Shown here piece by piece: positions 1 to 7,976 of a DNA stretch of 42,086 bases; position 1 is the first letter of the stretch, and every line of letters starts with the position of its first letter. The stretch lies in contig JANRKF010000001.1 of NCBI GenBank assembly GCA_033763575.1, positions 1 through 42,086 on the forward strand, in the 5' to 3' direction. Under the pieces are notes generated by a model, which saw only the letters and a program-made list of their open reading frames with translations, was not told where the DNA came from and searched no databases. The stretch is from JANRKF01 sp033763575. Its GTDB lineage: Bacteria; Pseudomonadota; Alphaproteobacteria; Rickettsiales; SXRF01. The position numbers were made by a program, and so were the translations under genes.

Positions 1-391
<391 letters not shown>

Positions 392-627
392 TTTCTATCT
401 CTTAAATGAGAAATTACACCGAACGATTGCCTGAACATTTCAATGTGCAGTGCAGAATATCTTGAGGTTGTTTCCGTGATTTTCTCCTGCCCGCGTGCTT
501 TGCACGCAGGTATTAGAAAAAACCGATCTTTTAGATCGGTGGCACATGAAACTTGCTCAAGGCTGACAAGGTCTACTGACCTTGTGGGCAACTCATCATC
601 ACGATGATCAGAAAAACCTACTTCACT
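392..627 (+). other. 23S-5S internal spacer with several hairpins
   Basis: This 236-bp spacer holds no gene and no tRNA. Four inverted repeats can be read directly: GCGTGC/GCACGC around 494-509, ACCGATC/GATCGGT around 523-541, ACAAGGTC/GACCTTGT around 566-585, and ATCATC/GATGAT around 593-606. They probably fold the rRNA precursor for RNase processing. That role is inferred from their place between 23S and 5S. Confidence 0.6.
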
Positions 628-780
628 CTATGGGAAAGCCCCATAGGGTCTGGTGATTATAGTCTCGATGGAAACACCCGTTCCCATTCCGAACACGACC
701 GTGAAACGTCGAGACGCAGATGGTACTATGTCTCAAGGCATGGGAGAGTATGTGGTCGCCAGTCCCTATGGGGCTTTTTT
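628..780 (+). terminator. Stem enclosing 5S that ends in a T-run; alternative local hairpin upstream
   Basis: Positions 635-648 pair with 764-777 as a 14-bp perfect inverted repeat around the whole 5S gene, and a T-run (775-780) follows. This looks like a combined processing stem and intrinsic terminator. The upstream arm can instead pair locally: CTATGGG at 628-634 complements CCCATAG at 640-646. The two pairings exclude each other. That either has a regulatory role is inference. Confidence 0.6.
649..763 (+). rRNA. 5S ribosomal RNA
   Basis: This is a 5S rRNA of about 115 nt. It has the conserved CCGAACACGACCGTGAAACG segment (about 690-709) and the GATGGTACTATG loop region. Helix I closes with CTGGTGA (650-656) against TCGCCAG (756-762). 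It is the last gene of this rRNA operon; no tRNA follows before the terminator. Confidence 0.95.
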
Positions 781-786
781 GTTGTT

Positions 787-827
787 CGAATCAAAGTCCT
801 TCGCTACATTCAGTGTACTTTGATTCG
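787..827. repeat. 11-bp inverted repeat downstream of 5S
   Basis: CGAATCAAAGT (787-797) and its exact complement (817-827) are separated by 19 nt. The repeat lies just past the 5S terminator and before the AT-rich orphan gene. It could be a second transcription barrier or an element boundary. No long T-run follows. Confidence 0.5.
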
Positions 828-866
828 TTTATCCTCGCTTGAGGCGGCTCTGCGCTCGGATTATTT

Positions 867-1403
867 ATGGCACATATTCATTGGAATTATTATTTATCAA
901 TCGAGGCTGATCTCATCAAACTGTCGAGATATATTGAAGTTCATCCAAATAATTATAAATCTTATTCAATAGAAATTGCACGTTTACTTATGGCAACTTG
1001 TGCTGAAATTGATGTTCTCAAGAAGCAAATTGCCGCTCAAGAAAATCAAAAGGAAATTAGAGACGTCGTAATAGCTAAATATCCAAAACTTGCTGAATTT
1101 GTAGTATCAATGCCTCGCTTTAATCTTTCTTTTGTACCATGGGAAGCATGGAAAGATTCTAATCAAGCACCATCTTGGTGGGATGCATATGGAAAAGTAA
1201 AGCATCATCGACACACAGATTTTCCGTCCGCTTCACTTGGCAATCTTTTAAATGCGGTAGCTGGCCTGTTTTTATTGTGCTTGCATTTTTATCAAGAAGA
1301 CGCCCGAAATGGTGGGCTAACGCCGCATCCTGAATTATACAGTGTATTATTTAACAATTTTTATTCTGATACTGGGCCAATACGTAGAAAGTACATGTTT
1401 TAA
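867..1403 (+). CDS. Uncharacterised AT-rich protein, possibly HEPN-like
   Basis: This 178-residue protein starts at ATG 867, with no convincing Shine-Dalgarno. It looks helical, without signal peptide or clear membrane segment. A Trp-rich stretch (about 92-105) is followed by WWDAYGKVKHHR (104-115) and a hydrophobic helix (about 127-142). The AY-x-KVKH-R pattern recalls HEPN-type proteins, whose active site is an R-x4-6-H motif; I see no full catalytic motif, so that link is a guess. Base composition is clearly lower in GC than in neighbouring genes, which together with its site directly behind an rRNA operon suggests horizontal acquisition. No partner gene is adjacent. Confidence 0.6.
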   Translation: MAHIHWNYYLSIEADLIKLSRYIEVHPNNYKSYSIEIARLLMATCAEIDVLKKQIAAQENQKEIRDVVIAKYPKLAEFVVSMPRFNLSFVPWEAWKDSNQAPSWWDAYGKVKHHRHTDFPSASLGNLLNAVAGLFLLCLHFYQEDARNGGLTPHPELYSVLFNNFYSDTGPIRRKYMF

Positions 1404-1471
1404 ATCCACATCGCATCTTTATACGCGGTTTGTTTAACTACGCTTCTCACAATCAACCATAGGAGCATCCC

Positions 1472-1897
1472 ATGAAAAAACTATACACAGCGAAAGCGAC
1501 ATCCACCGGTGGGCGCGCCGGGCATGTCGAGACCGATGACAAGCGTTTATCGTTTGATCTCACGCCATCGGCAAGCACCACTGGCACTAATCCTGAGCAA
1601 CTTTTTGCCTGTGGTTATGCCGCGTGTTTTGGCAGCGCGCTCGACGCGGTGGCGAAGAAAGAAAATGTTGAGCTCGGCGAGGTGTCAGTGGGCATCGCGG
1701 TGGACCTCAATCAGGACGATAAGGGCGGCTATTTCCTTGCCGCACATATTAATGTCTCCCTCCCATCGATCGAGAAGGCAGAGGCAGAACGTCTAGTCAG
1801 CAAAGCCAATCATGTATGCCCCTATTCAAAAGCCACACATGGCAATATCGATGTGACGCTGGAAGTCAATGGACAGGCATTGGTAAAGGCAGCATAG
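1472..1897 (+). CDS. ohr: Organic hydroperoxide resistance protein (OsmC/Ohr family)
   Basis: This thiol peroxidase reduces organic hydroperoxides in the cytoplasm, typically using lipoyl or dithiol reductants. It is 141 residues, normal for Ohr. The two catalytic cysteines are C52 (in GYAACFGSAL) and C116 (in HVCPYSKAT). The conserved Arg of GGRAG (R15) and Glu of NPEQLFA (E42) are present. AGGAG lies 7 nt before ATG 1472. It appears to be a single-gene unit. No OhrR-type regulator is adjacent; the MarR-family gene at 23244 is far away. Confidence 0.93.
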   Translation: MKKLYTAKATSTGGRAGHVETDDKRLSFDLTPSASTTGTNPEQLFACGYAACFGSALDAVAKKENVELGEVSVGIAVDLNQDDKGGYFLAAHINVSLPSIEKAEAERLVSKANHVCPYSKATHGNIDVTLEVNGQALVKAA

Positions 1898-1954
1898 CCG
1901 CCACGCGCGATAAGCTTCTTTCCAATTTCTTTCGCATGAGTTAGCCTGAAAGCC

Positions 1955-2422
1955 ATGCGAGAATTTCTCATCACCTCTCTCATCGGTATTCTGCTCATTG
2001 GCGTTTGCAGCCTCGTGATTTATGAGCTGTTGCGCTTTGTGTGGGGGCGGTTGCCGCGGATGACGGTGATGCCGCGTGCGCGTGTGCTGTTGGTGGTGGC
2101 GTCGGTATTTCTTGGGCATATCATCAATATCTGGATTTTCGGCATCGCTTATTACGCGCTTGCCCATGTTGGGCTGGGTACGCTTGTGGGCGCTGAAATC
2201 GCCTCCGGCAATTACGCCCTCGATTTTTTCGGCTATCTGTATTTTTCCGCCGTGAGCTACAGCACCGTGGGCTTCGGCGATGTGACGCCTGAAGGCGCGC
2301 TGCGTATGATCGCGGGGGTGGAGGGGCTTACCGGCTTCATCCTCATCGGCTGGACGGTGACGTTCACCTATCTTGCGATGGAAAAATTCTGGAGTTTGCC
2401 GCATAATCGGAATAAGAAGTAG
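1955..2422 (+). CDS. Small potassium channel protein (ion channel pore domain)
   Basis: This 155-residue inner-membrane protein carries the K+ selectivity filter TVGFGD at 104-109. The filter sits in a re-entrant pore loop (about 92-112) between a hydrophobic helix at 43-72 and the inner helix at 118-140. An additional N-terminal membrane helix spans about 5-28. It therefore matches the two-transmembrane ion-channel family with one extra helix. There is no cytoplasmic RCK/TrkA domain, and the tail after the inner helix is about 12 residues. The ohr stop lies 57 bp upstream; tRNA-Pro follows 23 bp downstream. Confidence 0.85.
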   Translation: MREFLITSLIGILLIGVCSLVIYELLRFVWGRLPRMTVMPRARVLLVVASVFLGHIINIWIFGIAYYALAHVGLGTLVGAEIASGNYALDFFGYLYFSAVSYSTVGFGDVTPEGALRMIAGVEGLTGFILIGWTVTFTYLAMEKFWSLPHNRNKK

Positions 2423-2445
2423 GATTCCCGGGGAAATATGTATGT

Positions 2446-2522
2446 CGGAGTGTGGCTCAGCCTGGTAGAGCACTGCGTTCGGGACGCAGGGGTCGGAGGT
2501 TCAAATCCTCTCACTCCGACCA
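2446..2522 (+). tRNA. tRNA-Pro (anticodon CGG)
   Basis: This is a complete 77-nt cloverleaf. The acceptor stem is CGGAGTG with CACTCCG, the discriminator is A, and CCA is encoded at 2520-2522. The anticodon stem CTGCG/CGCAG encloses loop TTCGGGA, giving anticodon CGG. The T-loop is TTCAAAT with stem GGAGG/CCTCT. CGGAG at the 5' end is usual for bacterial tRNA-Pro. Confidence 0.97.
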
Positions 2523-2595
2523 TCCGCCTTCGCTGATTTTGCCAAAGGCAAAATCTAGCTACGGCGTGACTACGCCGGAGCGTACGAAGCGGATG
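2521..2595. repeat. Palindromic element abutting the tRNA-Pro 3' end
   Basis: CATCCGC (2521-2527) starts inside the tRNA CCA and is complementary to GCGGATG (2589-2595). Nested inside are a 9-bp perfect hairpin (2535-2543 with 2547-2555, loop AAA) and CGGCGT/ACGCCG (about 2562-2577). The nested hairpins make it look like an inserted palindromic unit rather than ordinary spacer. Confidence 0.55.
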
Positions 2596-2761
2596 TCACG
2601 TCGGAGCTTTAGCGGAGACGGACTATATGATAATCAGGCTGTAGCGGAGCGTAAGCAGATGAAATACGTTGCAAGGAAACGCTTTGGGCAACGTAAAAGT
2701 TAGAGTATTGTTTTGCCTAATATTTTTAGGTTCGAATCCTGTGAGGGTGACGAATATTCAC
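2596..2761. other. Non-coding spacer with CGGAGC-type motifs and an orphan T-arm-like sequence
   Basis: No gene is supported here. The motif AGCGGAG or CGGAGC recurs around 2575, 2602, 2611 and 2644. Near 2728-2752, TTAGG-TTCGAAT-CCTGT resembles a tRNA T-arm, followed by a 7-nt strand, A and CGA. No matching 5' acceptor strand or D-arm is found upstream, so at most this is a decayed tRNA fragment. The clpA stop codon follows immediately. Confidence 0.4.
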
Positions 2762-5092
2762 CTATTCCACCAGCTCCTCATCCGCCTGTTTCCTGCTCTG
2801 CGCGGCGGTGGGTTTGCCGATGTTGAAGGCGAGTTCGTCGTCCACCACGGTGATTTTCACGCTGCCGCCTTTGGAGAGTTTGCCGAACAGCACTTCATCG
2901 GCCAGCGGACGCTTGATTTTCTCGGCGATGAGCCGGGCCATGGGCCTGGCGCCGTTCGCACGGTCATAGCCGCGCTTGGTAAGCCATGTGCGCGATTTCT
3001 CGTCGAGCGTGATGGTGACGTTGCGGTCGGCCAGTTGCGACTCTAAGCGGAAGATAAACTTGTTCACCACATGCGCCACCACCTCTTCGGAAAGATGCGA
3101 GAAGGGGATGATGGCGTCGAGGCGGTTGCGGAACTCCGGCGCGAACATTTTATTCACGGTTTCGGTTTCCTCGCCGGCGCGGTCGATTTTGGTAAAGCCG
3201 ATCGGGGCGCGGGCGGCGTCGGCCGAACCTGCGTTCGAGGTCATGATGATGATGCAGTTCCGGAAATTCACCGTCTTGCCGTTATTATCGGTCAGGCGGC
3301 CATAATCCATCACCTGCAGCAGGATGTTATAAACATCCGGATGCGCTTTTTCGATCTCGTCGAGCAGGATGACCGAGTAGGGATGTTTATCCGCTTCGTC
3401 GGTGAGCAATCCACCCTGATCGAAACCGACATAGCCCGGAGGGGAGCCGATGAGGCGTGCGACCGCGTGTTTTTCCATATATTCCGACATGTCGAAGCGG
3501 ATGAGGTGCATGCCCATGAGGGTGGCAAGCTGTTGCGCCACTTCGGTTTTGCCGACGCCGGTGGGGCCGGTGAACAGGTAATTGCCGATCGGTTTTTCTT
3601 CTTCGCGAAGGCCTGCACGCGCCATTTTGATGGCCGATGACAGGGCGTCGATGGCGCTGTTCTGGCCGAATACGACCAGCTTCAGGTTTTTGTCGAGGTT
3701 ACGCAGCAGCTCGGCATCATCCATGGTGACGGTTTTGGCCGGCATCCGCGCCATTTTGGCGACGATATCCTCGATCTCTTTATTGGTGATGGTTTTCTTG
3801 CGCTTGTTTTCCGGCAGCAGCATTTGCGCCGCACCGGCTTCGTCGAGCACGTCGATGGCTTTGTCCGGCAGCTTGCGGTCGGTGATATAGCGGTGCGACA
3901 GCTCCACGGCGGCTTTGATCGCGCCGGTGGTGTAGCGTACATTATGGTGCGATTCGTAATAGGGCTTCAGGCCGCGCAGGATTTTGATGGAATTTTCGAT
4001 GCTCGGTTCCTCGACGTCGATTTTCTGGAAGCGGCGGGCGAGCGCACGGTCTTTCTCAATCGAGTTTTTATATTCTTTATAAGTGGTCGAGCCCATGCAG
4101 CGGAAATTGCCGCGGGCGAGCGCCGGTTTCAGCAGGTTGCAGGCGTCGAGCGCGCCGCCGCTGGTGGAGCCAGCGCCGATGATGGTGTGGATTTCGTCGA
4201 TGAACAAAATCGCGCCGGGAATTTTTTCGATCTCTTTGATGACGGCTTTCATGCGCTCTTCAAAATCGCCGCGATAGCGCGTGCCGGCGAGCAGGGCGCC
4301 CATATCGAGTGAGAAGATGATGGCGGATTTCAGCACATCCGGCACTTCGCCGCGCACGATGCGCAGTGCTAAGCCTTCGGCAATCGCGGTTTTTCCGACA
4401 CCGGCCTCACCCACATAGAGCGGGTTGTTTTTGGTGCGGCGGGCGAGGACCTGCACGGTGCGGTCCACTTCTTCTTCGCGGCCCACGAGAATATCGGTTT
4501 TGCCGCCTTCGGCCTTTTTATTGAGGTTTACAGTATATTGCGCCAGCGCATCGCCTTTATCTTTTTCGCCTTCTTTTTTTGCGGCCTGCGGCTTGGAGAG
4601 CGATTCTTCATCGGAATCCAGATTATCCACGCGCCATTCGGCGATTTTGTGGTTGCCTTCATATTTCACTACGCCGTGCGAAATATAATTCACCACATCG
4701 AGGCGCGAGAGCTCCTGTTCCTGCAGGAAATACACGGCATGGGAATCGCGTTCGGAGAAGAGGGCCACCAGCACGTTGGCGCCGGTCACTTCATTTTTGC
4801 CGGCCGACTGCACATGGATGGCGGCACGGTGGATGACGCGTTGGAAACCGGCGGTCGGGCGCGATTCTTCCAGCTCATCCACCACCAGCGAGGTGAGTTC
4901 GTTTTCTAAAAATTCGGCAACATGTTTCTTGATATCGGCGAGGTTGATACCGCAGCCGCGCATCACGGACTGGGCGTCCTGATCGTCGGTCAGGGCATAG
5001 AGCAGGTGCTCCAGCGTGGCATATTCATGCTTGTATTTTTTTGCAAGTGCCAGTGCGCGGTGCAGGCTGATCTCAAGGTTTTTAGACAACAT
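2762..5092 (-). CDS. clpA: ATP-dependent Clp protease ATP-binding subunit ClpA
   Basis: This AAA+ unfoldase feeds substrates to ClpP, with ClpS as adaptor for N-degron substrates. It is 776 residues, close to other ClpA. In order: Clp N-domain (1-145), acidic/basic linker (150-195), first AAA module with Walker A GEAGVGKT (228-235) and Walker B LFIDE (296-300), second AAA module with Walker A GPTGVGKT (509-516), and a C-terminal D2-small domain. An IGF tripeptide after the second Walker B region matches the ClpP-docking loop. Start ATG 5092 is chosen because the family N-terminus (MLSKNLEISLHRAL) begins there and GGGGGA lies just upstream; the frame stays open further upstream without homology. 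clpS lies 40 bp upstream. Confidence 0.96.
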   Translation of the reverse strand: MLSKNLEISLHRALALAKKYKHEYATLEHLLYALTDDQDAQSVMRGCGINLADIKKHVAEFLENELTSLVVDELEESRPTAGFQRVIHRAAIHVQSAGKNEVTGANVLVALFSERDSHAVYFLQEQELSRLDVVNYISHGVVKYEGNHKIAEWRVDNLDSDEESLSKPQAAKKEGEKDKGDALAQYTVNLNKKAEGGKTDILVGREEEVDRTVQVLARRTKNNPLYVGEAGVGKTAIAEGLALRIVRGEVPDVLKSAIIFSLDMGALLAGTRYRGDFEERMKAVIKEIEKIPGAILFIDEIHTIIGAGSTSGGALDACNLLKPALARGNFRCMGSTTYKEYKNSIEKDRALARRFQKIDVEEPSIENSIKILRGLKPYYESHHNVRYTTGAIKAAVELSHRYITDRKLPDKAIDVLDEAGAAQMLLPENKRKKTITNKEIEDIVAKMARMPAKTVTMDDAELLRNLDKNLKLVVFGQNSAIDALSSAIKMARAGLREEEKPIGNYLFTGPTGVGKTEVAQQLATLMGMHLIRFDMSEYMEKHAVARLIGSPPGYVGFDQGGLLTDEADKHPYSVILLDEIEKAHPDVYNILLQVMDYGRLTDNNGKTVNFRNCIIIMTSNAGSADAARAPIGFTKIDRAGEETETVNKMFAPEFRNRLDAIIPFSHLSEEVVAHVVNKFIFRLESQLADRNVTITLDEKSRTWLTKRGYDRANGARPMARLIAEKIKRPLADEVLFGKLSKGGSVKITVVDDELAFNIGKPTAAQSRKQADEELVE

Positions 5093-5132
5093 GTGCGTTC
5101 CCCCGTTATGCCGGGGCTTCGTGCGCCCCGTT

Positions 5133-5507
5133 TTATTCCTTTTCCACCCGGCACTGAAGGGGATACTCATTGCGCCTTGCCAGTGTGACCACCAGCTCGG
5201 CTTTGGTCTCCGCCACGTCCCGTGTGTAGACTCCGCAAATCCCGGCACCTTTGTGGTGGACATCAAGCATGGTGCTGACGGCTTCCTCGTGGTTCTTGCG
5301 GAAAATGTCTTTCAGGACAAACACCACAAAATCCATCGGCGTAAAATCGTCGTTTAGCAGCACCACCTTGAAGAAGGGCGGCCGTTTGGTTTTAACCTCC
5401 GGTTCCACCAGCAGAAGCGTGTCATTGCTGACTTCTTCTATCCCCCCCCCAGGGTTCTCACCCTGGGCTTCCACGCGATGTGTAGTATTCTCGTCGTCTA
5501 AGCTCAT
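5133..5507 (-). CDS. clpS: ATP-dependent Clp protease adaptor ClpS
   Basis: ClpS binds N-degron residues and the ClpA N-domain, delivering substrates to ClpAP. The 124-residue protein has a disordered N-terminal part (about 1-40), then the core with the LLNDDFTPMDFVVFVL signature that shapes the N-degron pocket, and the VHHKGAGICGVYTRDVAETK segment. ATG 5507 is preferred over an in-frame start 8 codons upstream because MSLDDEN is the more natural N-terminus. A run of nine C (5442-5450) and an 8-bp hairpin fall in the disordered region. It is upstream of clpA in the same direction, the usual clpS-clpA pair. Confidence 0.94.
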   Translation of the reverse strand: MSLDDENTTHRVEAQGENPGGGIEEVSNDTLLLVEPEVKTKRPPFFKVVLLNDDFTPMDFVVFVLKDIFRKNHEEAVSTMLDVHHKGAGICGVYTRDVAETKAELVVTLARRNEYPLQCRVEKE

Positions 5508-5701
5508 TATGGCACCAAATGCTAAAGGCACTGTAAAACAGAGGTTGCAAAACGGTTAAAAACACAAGAAAGTTGGGCAATGTTTTCTTTATGAATCGTC
5601 TCAAAACCCGCCAATTCCCTTGCTGATACCATATATAGTGTAATTTTTATGAAAAGGGAAGCGGGTAGATTAACGGATGGGGAGGCGGCCCTCCTCCCGC
5701 A

Positions 5702-5730
5702 TTGACAGCCGGGCGGTTAAAACGTACAGT
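5702..5730 (+). promoter_or_regulatory. Sigma-70-type promoter of rnd
   Basis: TTGACA (5702-5707) is followed by exactly 17 bp and TACAGT (5725-5730), four of six bases matching the -10 consensus. Transcription would start near 5737, leaving a leader of about 25 nt to the start codon proposed at 5762. This makes the upstream TTG at 5702, which is the -35 box itself, unlikely as a start codon. Confidence 0.7.
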
Positions 5731-5761
5731 AAACCCACAAAAAAGTGAGAGGAGACGCGCT

Positions 5762-6409
5762 ATTAGCAATTTTTTACATCAGGGCGATTTACCGGCAAAT
5801 GTGACGTTTAACGGCGATATTGCAGTGGATACGGAGGCGATGGGCCTCAATAACAAGCGCGACCGGCTCTGCGTGGTGCAGCTCTCGGATGGCGGCGGGG
5901 ATGCCCATCTGGTGCAGTTTGCGCCCGGTCCGCGCTCAAGTGGCGGAGCGGCAGCGCAACAATATTATGATGCTCCGAACCTGTGTAAGGTCCTTACCGA
6001 CCCATCCCGCGTCAAACTCTTCCATTTTGCGCGCTTCGATGTGGCGATCATGAAGGAATATCTGGGTATCCTGGTGCAGCCGGTCTATTGCACGCGCACC
6101 GCCTCGCGCCTTGCCCGCACCTATACCGACAAGCACGGCTACAAGGATATCTGCAAGGAGCTGCTCGGCGTCGATATTTCCAAGCAGCAGCAATCGTCCG
6201 ACTGGGGCAGCTCGCCGCTATCGCCGGAGCAGGTGGATTATGCCGCGAGCGACGTGCTCCACCTCCATAAGCTCCGCGCCAAGCTCGATGAAATGCTGGT
6301 GCGCGAAGGGCGGCATGAGCTGGCTGCGGCCTGCTTTAATTTCCTGCCGCACCGTGCGCTGCTCGATCTTGCCGGCTGGGAACATGACGATCTCTTCGCG
6401 CATAGTTGA
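5762..6409 (+). CDS. rnd: Ribonuclease D-family 3'-5' exonuclease
   Basis: This is a DEDD-family RNA exonuclease, 215 residues from the proposed start; only the exonuclease domain is present, without HRDC domains, as is common in alphaproteobacteria. Catalytic residues show in VDTEAMGL (D-x-E), HFARFDVAIM and DYAASDVLHLH. The frame is open from TTG 5702, but that codon is inside the promoter's -35 box. Relatives typically begin one residue before an 'xFLHxGDLP' segment. Here that position is ATT (5762), preceded by GAGAGGAG at about 8 nt. I therefore call a rare AUU start. kdsD begins 3 bp after the stop. Confidence 0.8.
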   Translation: MSNFLHQGDLPANVTFNGDIAVDTEAMGLNNKRDRLCVVQLSDGGGDAHLVQFAPGPRSSGGAAAQQYYDAPNLCKVLTDPSRVKLFHFARFDVAIMKEYLGILVQPVYCTRTASRLARTYTDKHGYKDICKELLGVDISKQQQSSDWGSSPLSPEQVDYAASDVLHLHKLRAKLDEMLVREGRHELAAACFNFLPHRALLDLAGWEHDDLFAHS

Positions 6410-6412
6410 AGT

Positions 6413-7369
6413 ATGACTCAGCAGGATGACACCGCCCACGGCAAGGCCGTGCTGGCACAGGAGATCAAAGGGCTGCAGGCGCTTGAGGCATCGCTTGGCG
6501 ATGAATTCGCCCGCGCCGTGCAGTGTTTTGCCGATGTGGCGGGGCGCATCATCGTTACCGGCATGGGCAAAAGCGGGCATGTGGCGCGGAAAATCGCTGC
6601 GACCATGGCCTCGACCGGCACCCCGGCCTCCTTCGTGCATCCGGGGGAGGCGAGCCACGGCGATCTCGGCATGATTACCACGGATGATGCGGTGCTCGCC
6701 CTTTCCAACAGCGGCGAGACGGCGGAGCTGGCCGATGTCATTTCCTATGCCAAACGGTTTTCGATTCCGCTGGTGGGGATTGCCCGCCGCGCTGGAAGTA
6801 TGCTGGTGGAGGCAGCGAATATCGCGCTGGTGCTGCCGGACACGCCGGAGGCCTCGCCGGTGAATGCGCCGACGACCTCGACCACGATGATGATGGCGCT
6901 GGGCGATGCGATTGCGATGGCGCTGATGGAGCGCCGTGGATTCACGGTCGATGATTTTTCGGTGCTGCATCCGGGCGGCAAGCTCGGCAAGGCCTTTATC
7001 CGCGTGTCCGATCTCATGCATACCGATGACGAGCTTCCGCTCATCCGCCACGATACGCTGATGGGCGCGGCGCTCATCGCCGCTACCGGCAAACGTTTCG
7101 GCTGCGTCGGTGTCACGAACGCCAGCGGCAAGCTGGTCGGCATTATTACGGATGGCGATTTGCGCCGCCATATGCGCCCGGACCTGCTCACCCGCCGCGC
7201 CTTTGAGATCATGACGGCGGCGCCGCTCACCATTCGCCCGCAGGCGCTCGCCGCCGAAGTGCTGGCCATCATGAACGAGCGGCGGGTGACCTCGCTCTTC
7301 GTAGTCGAGAATGAAAGGCCGATCGGTATTATCCATATCCACGATTGCCTGCGCGCGGGAGTGGTGTAG
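6413..7369 (+). CDS. kdsD: Arabinose-5-phosphate isomerase (KdsD/KpsF/GutQ family)
   Basis: It converts ribulose-5-phosphate to arabinose-5-phosphate, the first step of KDO synthesis for lipopolysaccharide. The 318-residue protein has an N-terminal SIS sugar-isomerase domain (about 25-170) with GMGKSGHVARKIAATMASTG and the HPGEASHGDLGMI segment. Two CBS domains follow (about 205-318). Size and layout match the family. Start ATG 6413 is 3 bp after rnd, and lptC starts 1 bp after its stop, so rnd-kdsD-lptC-lptA-lptB reads as one operon. This grouping of KDO and LPS-transport genes is common in alphaproteobacteria. Confidence 0.94.
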   Translation: MTQQDDTAHGKAVLAQEIKGLQALEASLGDEFARAVQCFADVAGRIIVTGMGKSGHVARKIAATMASTGTPASFVHPGEASHGDLGMITTDDAVLALSNSGETAELADVISYAKRFSIPLVGIARRAGSMLVEAANIALVLPDTPEASPVNAPTTSTTMMMALGDAIAMALMERRGFTVDDFSVLHPGGKLGKAFIRVSDLMHTDDELPLIRHDTLMGAALIAATGKRFGCVGVTNASGKLVGIITDGDLRRHMRPDLLTRRAFEIMTAAPLTIRPQALAAEVLAIMNERRVTSLFVVENERPIGIIHIHDCLRAGVV

Positions 7370-7370
7370 C

Positions 7371-7976
7371 GTGCGCGGCCGCAAGCAGATTATTGAACGG
7401 GCAGCGGGTTATACGCGGATAGTGGTGGTGGGGCGCGGGTTGCTCTGGCTGATGATTACGGGGATGATTGCGGTGCTCGTGTACATGGCGGCGGATAATG
7501 GTACAGGGGATGGTGCGCGGCTGGTTTTTTCCCAGATCAAACAGATGGGTGATATCCAGAACATCATGAAAAACCCTTATTACCACGGGCTTGATAAAGA
7601 CAATATGCCCTATTCGGTGACGGCGACGAAGGCCGTCCAGAAAGATGCGGAGACGGTGCTGCTGGAGGACATCAAGGCAGACATGGACACCAAGGACGGC
7701 AAATGGCTGGCGCTGCATGCGGGTGCGGGGGAAATGAAGACCGAGGCCAAAACATTGATGCTGACGAAAAACGTGGACATGTTCTACGATGGCGGCTACG
7801 AATTTCGTAGCGAGCGTGCTTTTGTCGATATCGGTAAAGGCACGGCGTCGGGCGATACGCCGGTGACGGGGCAGGGGCCGATGGGCACGCTGCGCGCCAA
7901 TCGCTTTTCGGTGTTTGGCCGTGGGGAGGTGATTATGTTTGAAGGTGCGGTGAAGGTAGAGATTTATCGTGAATAG
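7371..7976 (+). CDS. lptC: LPS export system protein LptC
   Basis: LptC is the bitopic inner-membrane protein that passes lipopolysaccharide from LptB2FG to LptA. The 201-residue protein has a basic N-terminus, one membrane helix (about 20-42, GLLWLMITGMIAVLVYMAA) and a periplasmic beta-rich domain. Start GTG 7371 is chosen because it lies 1 bp past the kdsD stop with GGGAGT upstream; the frame stays open another 20 codons into kdsD without family character. The 3' end overlaps lptA by 8 bp. Confidence 0.88.
   Translation: MRGRKQIIERAAGYTRIVVVGRGLLWLMITGMIAVLVYMAADNGTGDGARLVFSQIKQMGDIQNIMKNPYYHGLDKDNMPYSVTATKAVQKDAETVLLEDIKADMDTKDGKWLALHAGAGEMKTEAKTLMLTKNVDMFYDGGYEFRSERAFVDIGKGTASGDTPVTGQGPMGTLRANRFSVFGRGEVIMFEGAVKVEIYRE

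Noticed and set aside
2690..2755. A second tRNA gene after tRNA-Pro
   Set aside because: Only the T-arm and perhaps a weak anticodon stem can be drawn; the acceptor stem has no 5' partner and there is no CCA, so it is noted only as a fragment.
6218..7384. Minus-strand open frame opposite kdsD
   Set aside because: Arg/His-rich antisense of a high-GC gene; kdsD has clear SIS and CBS domains.
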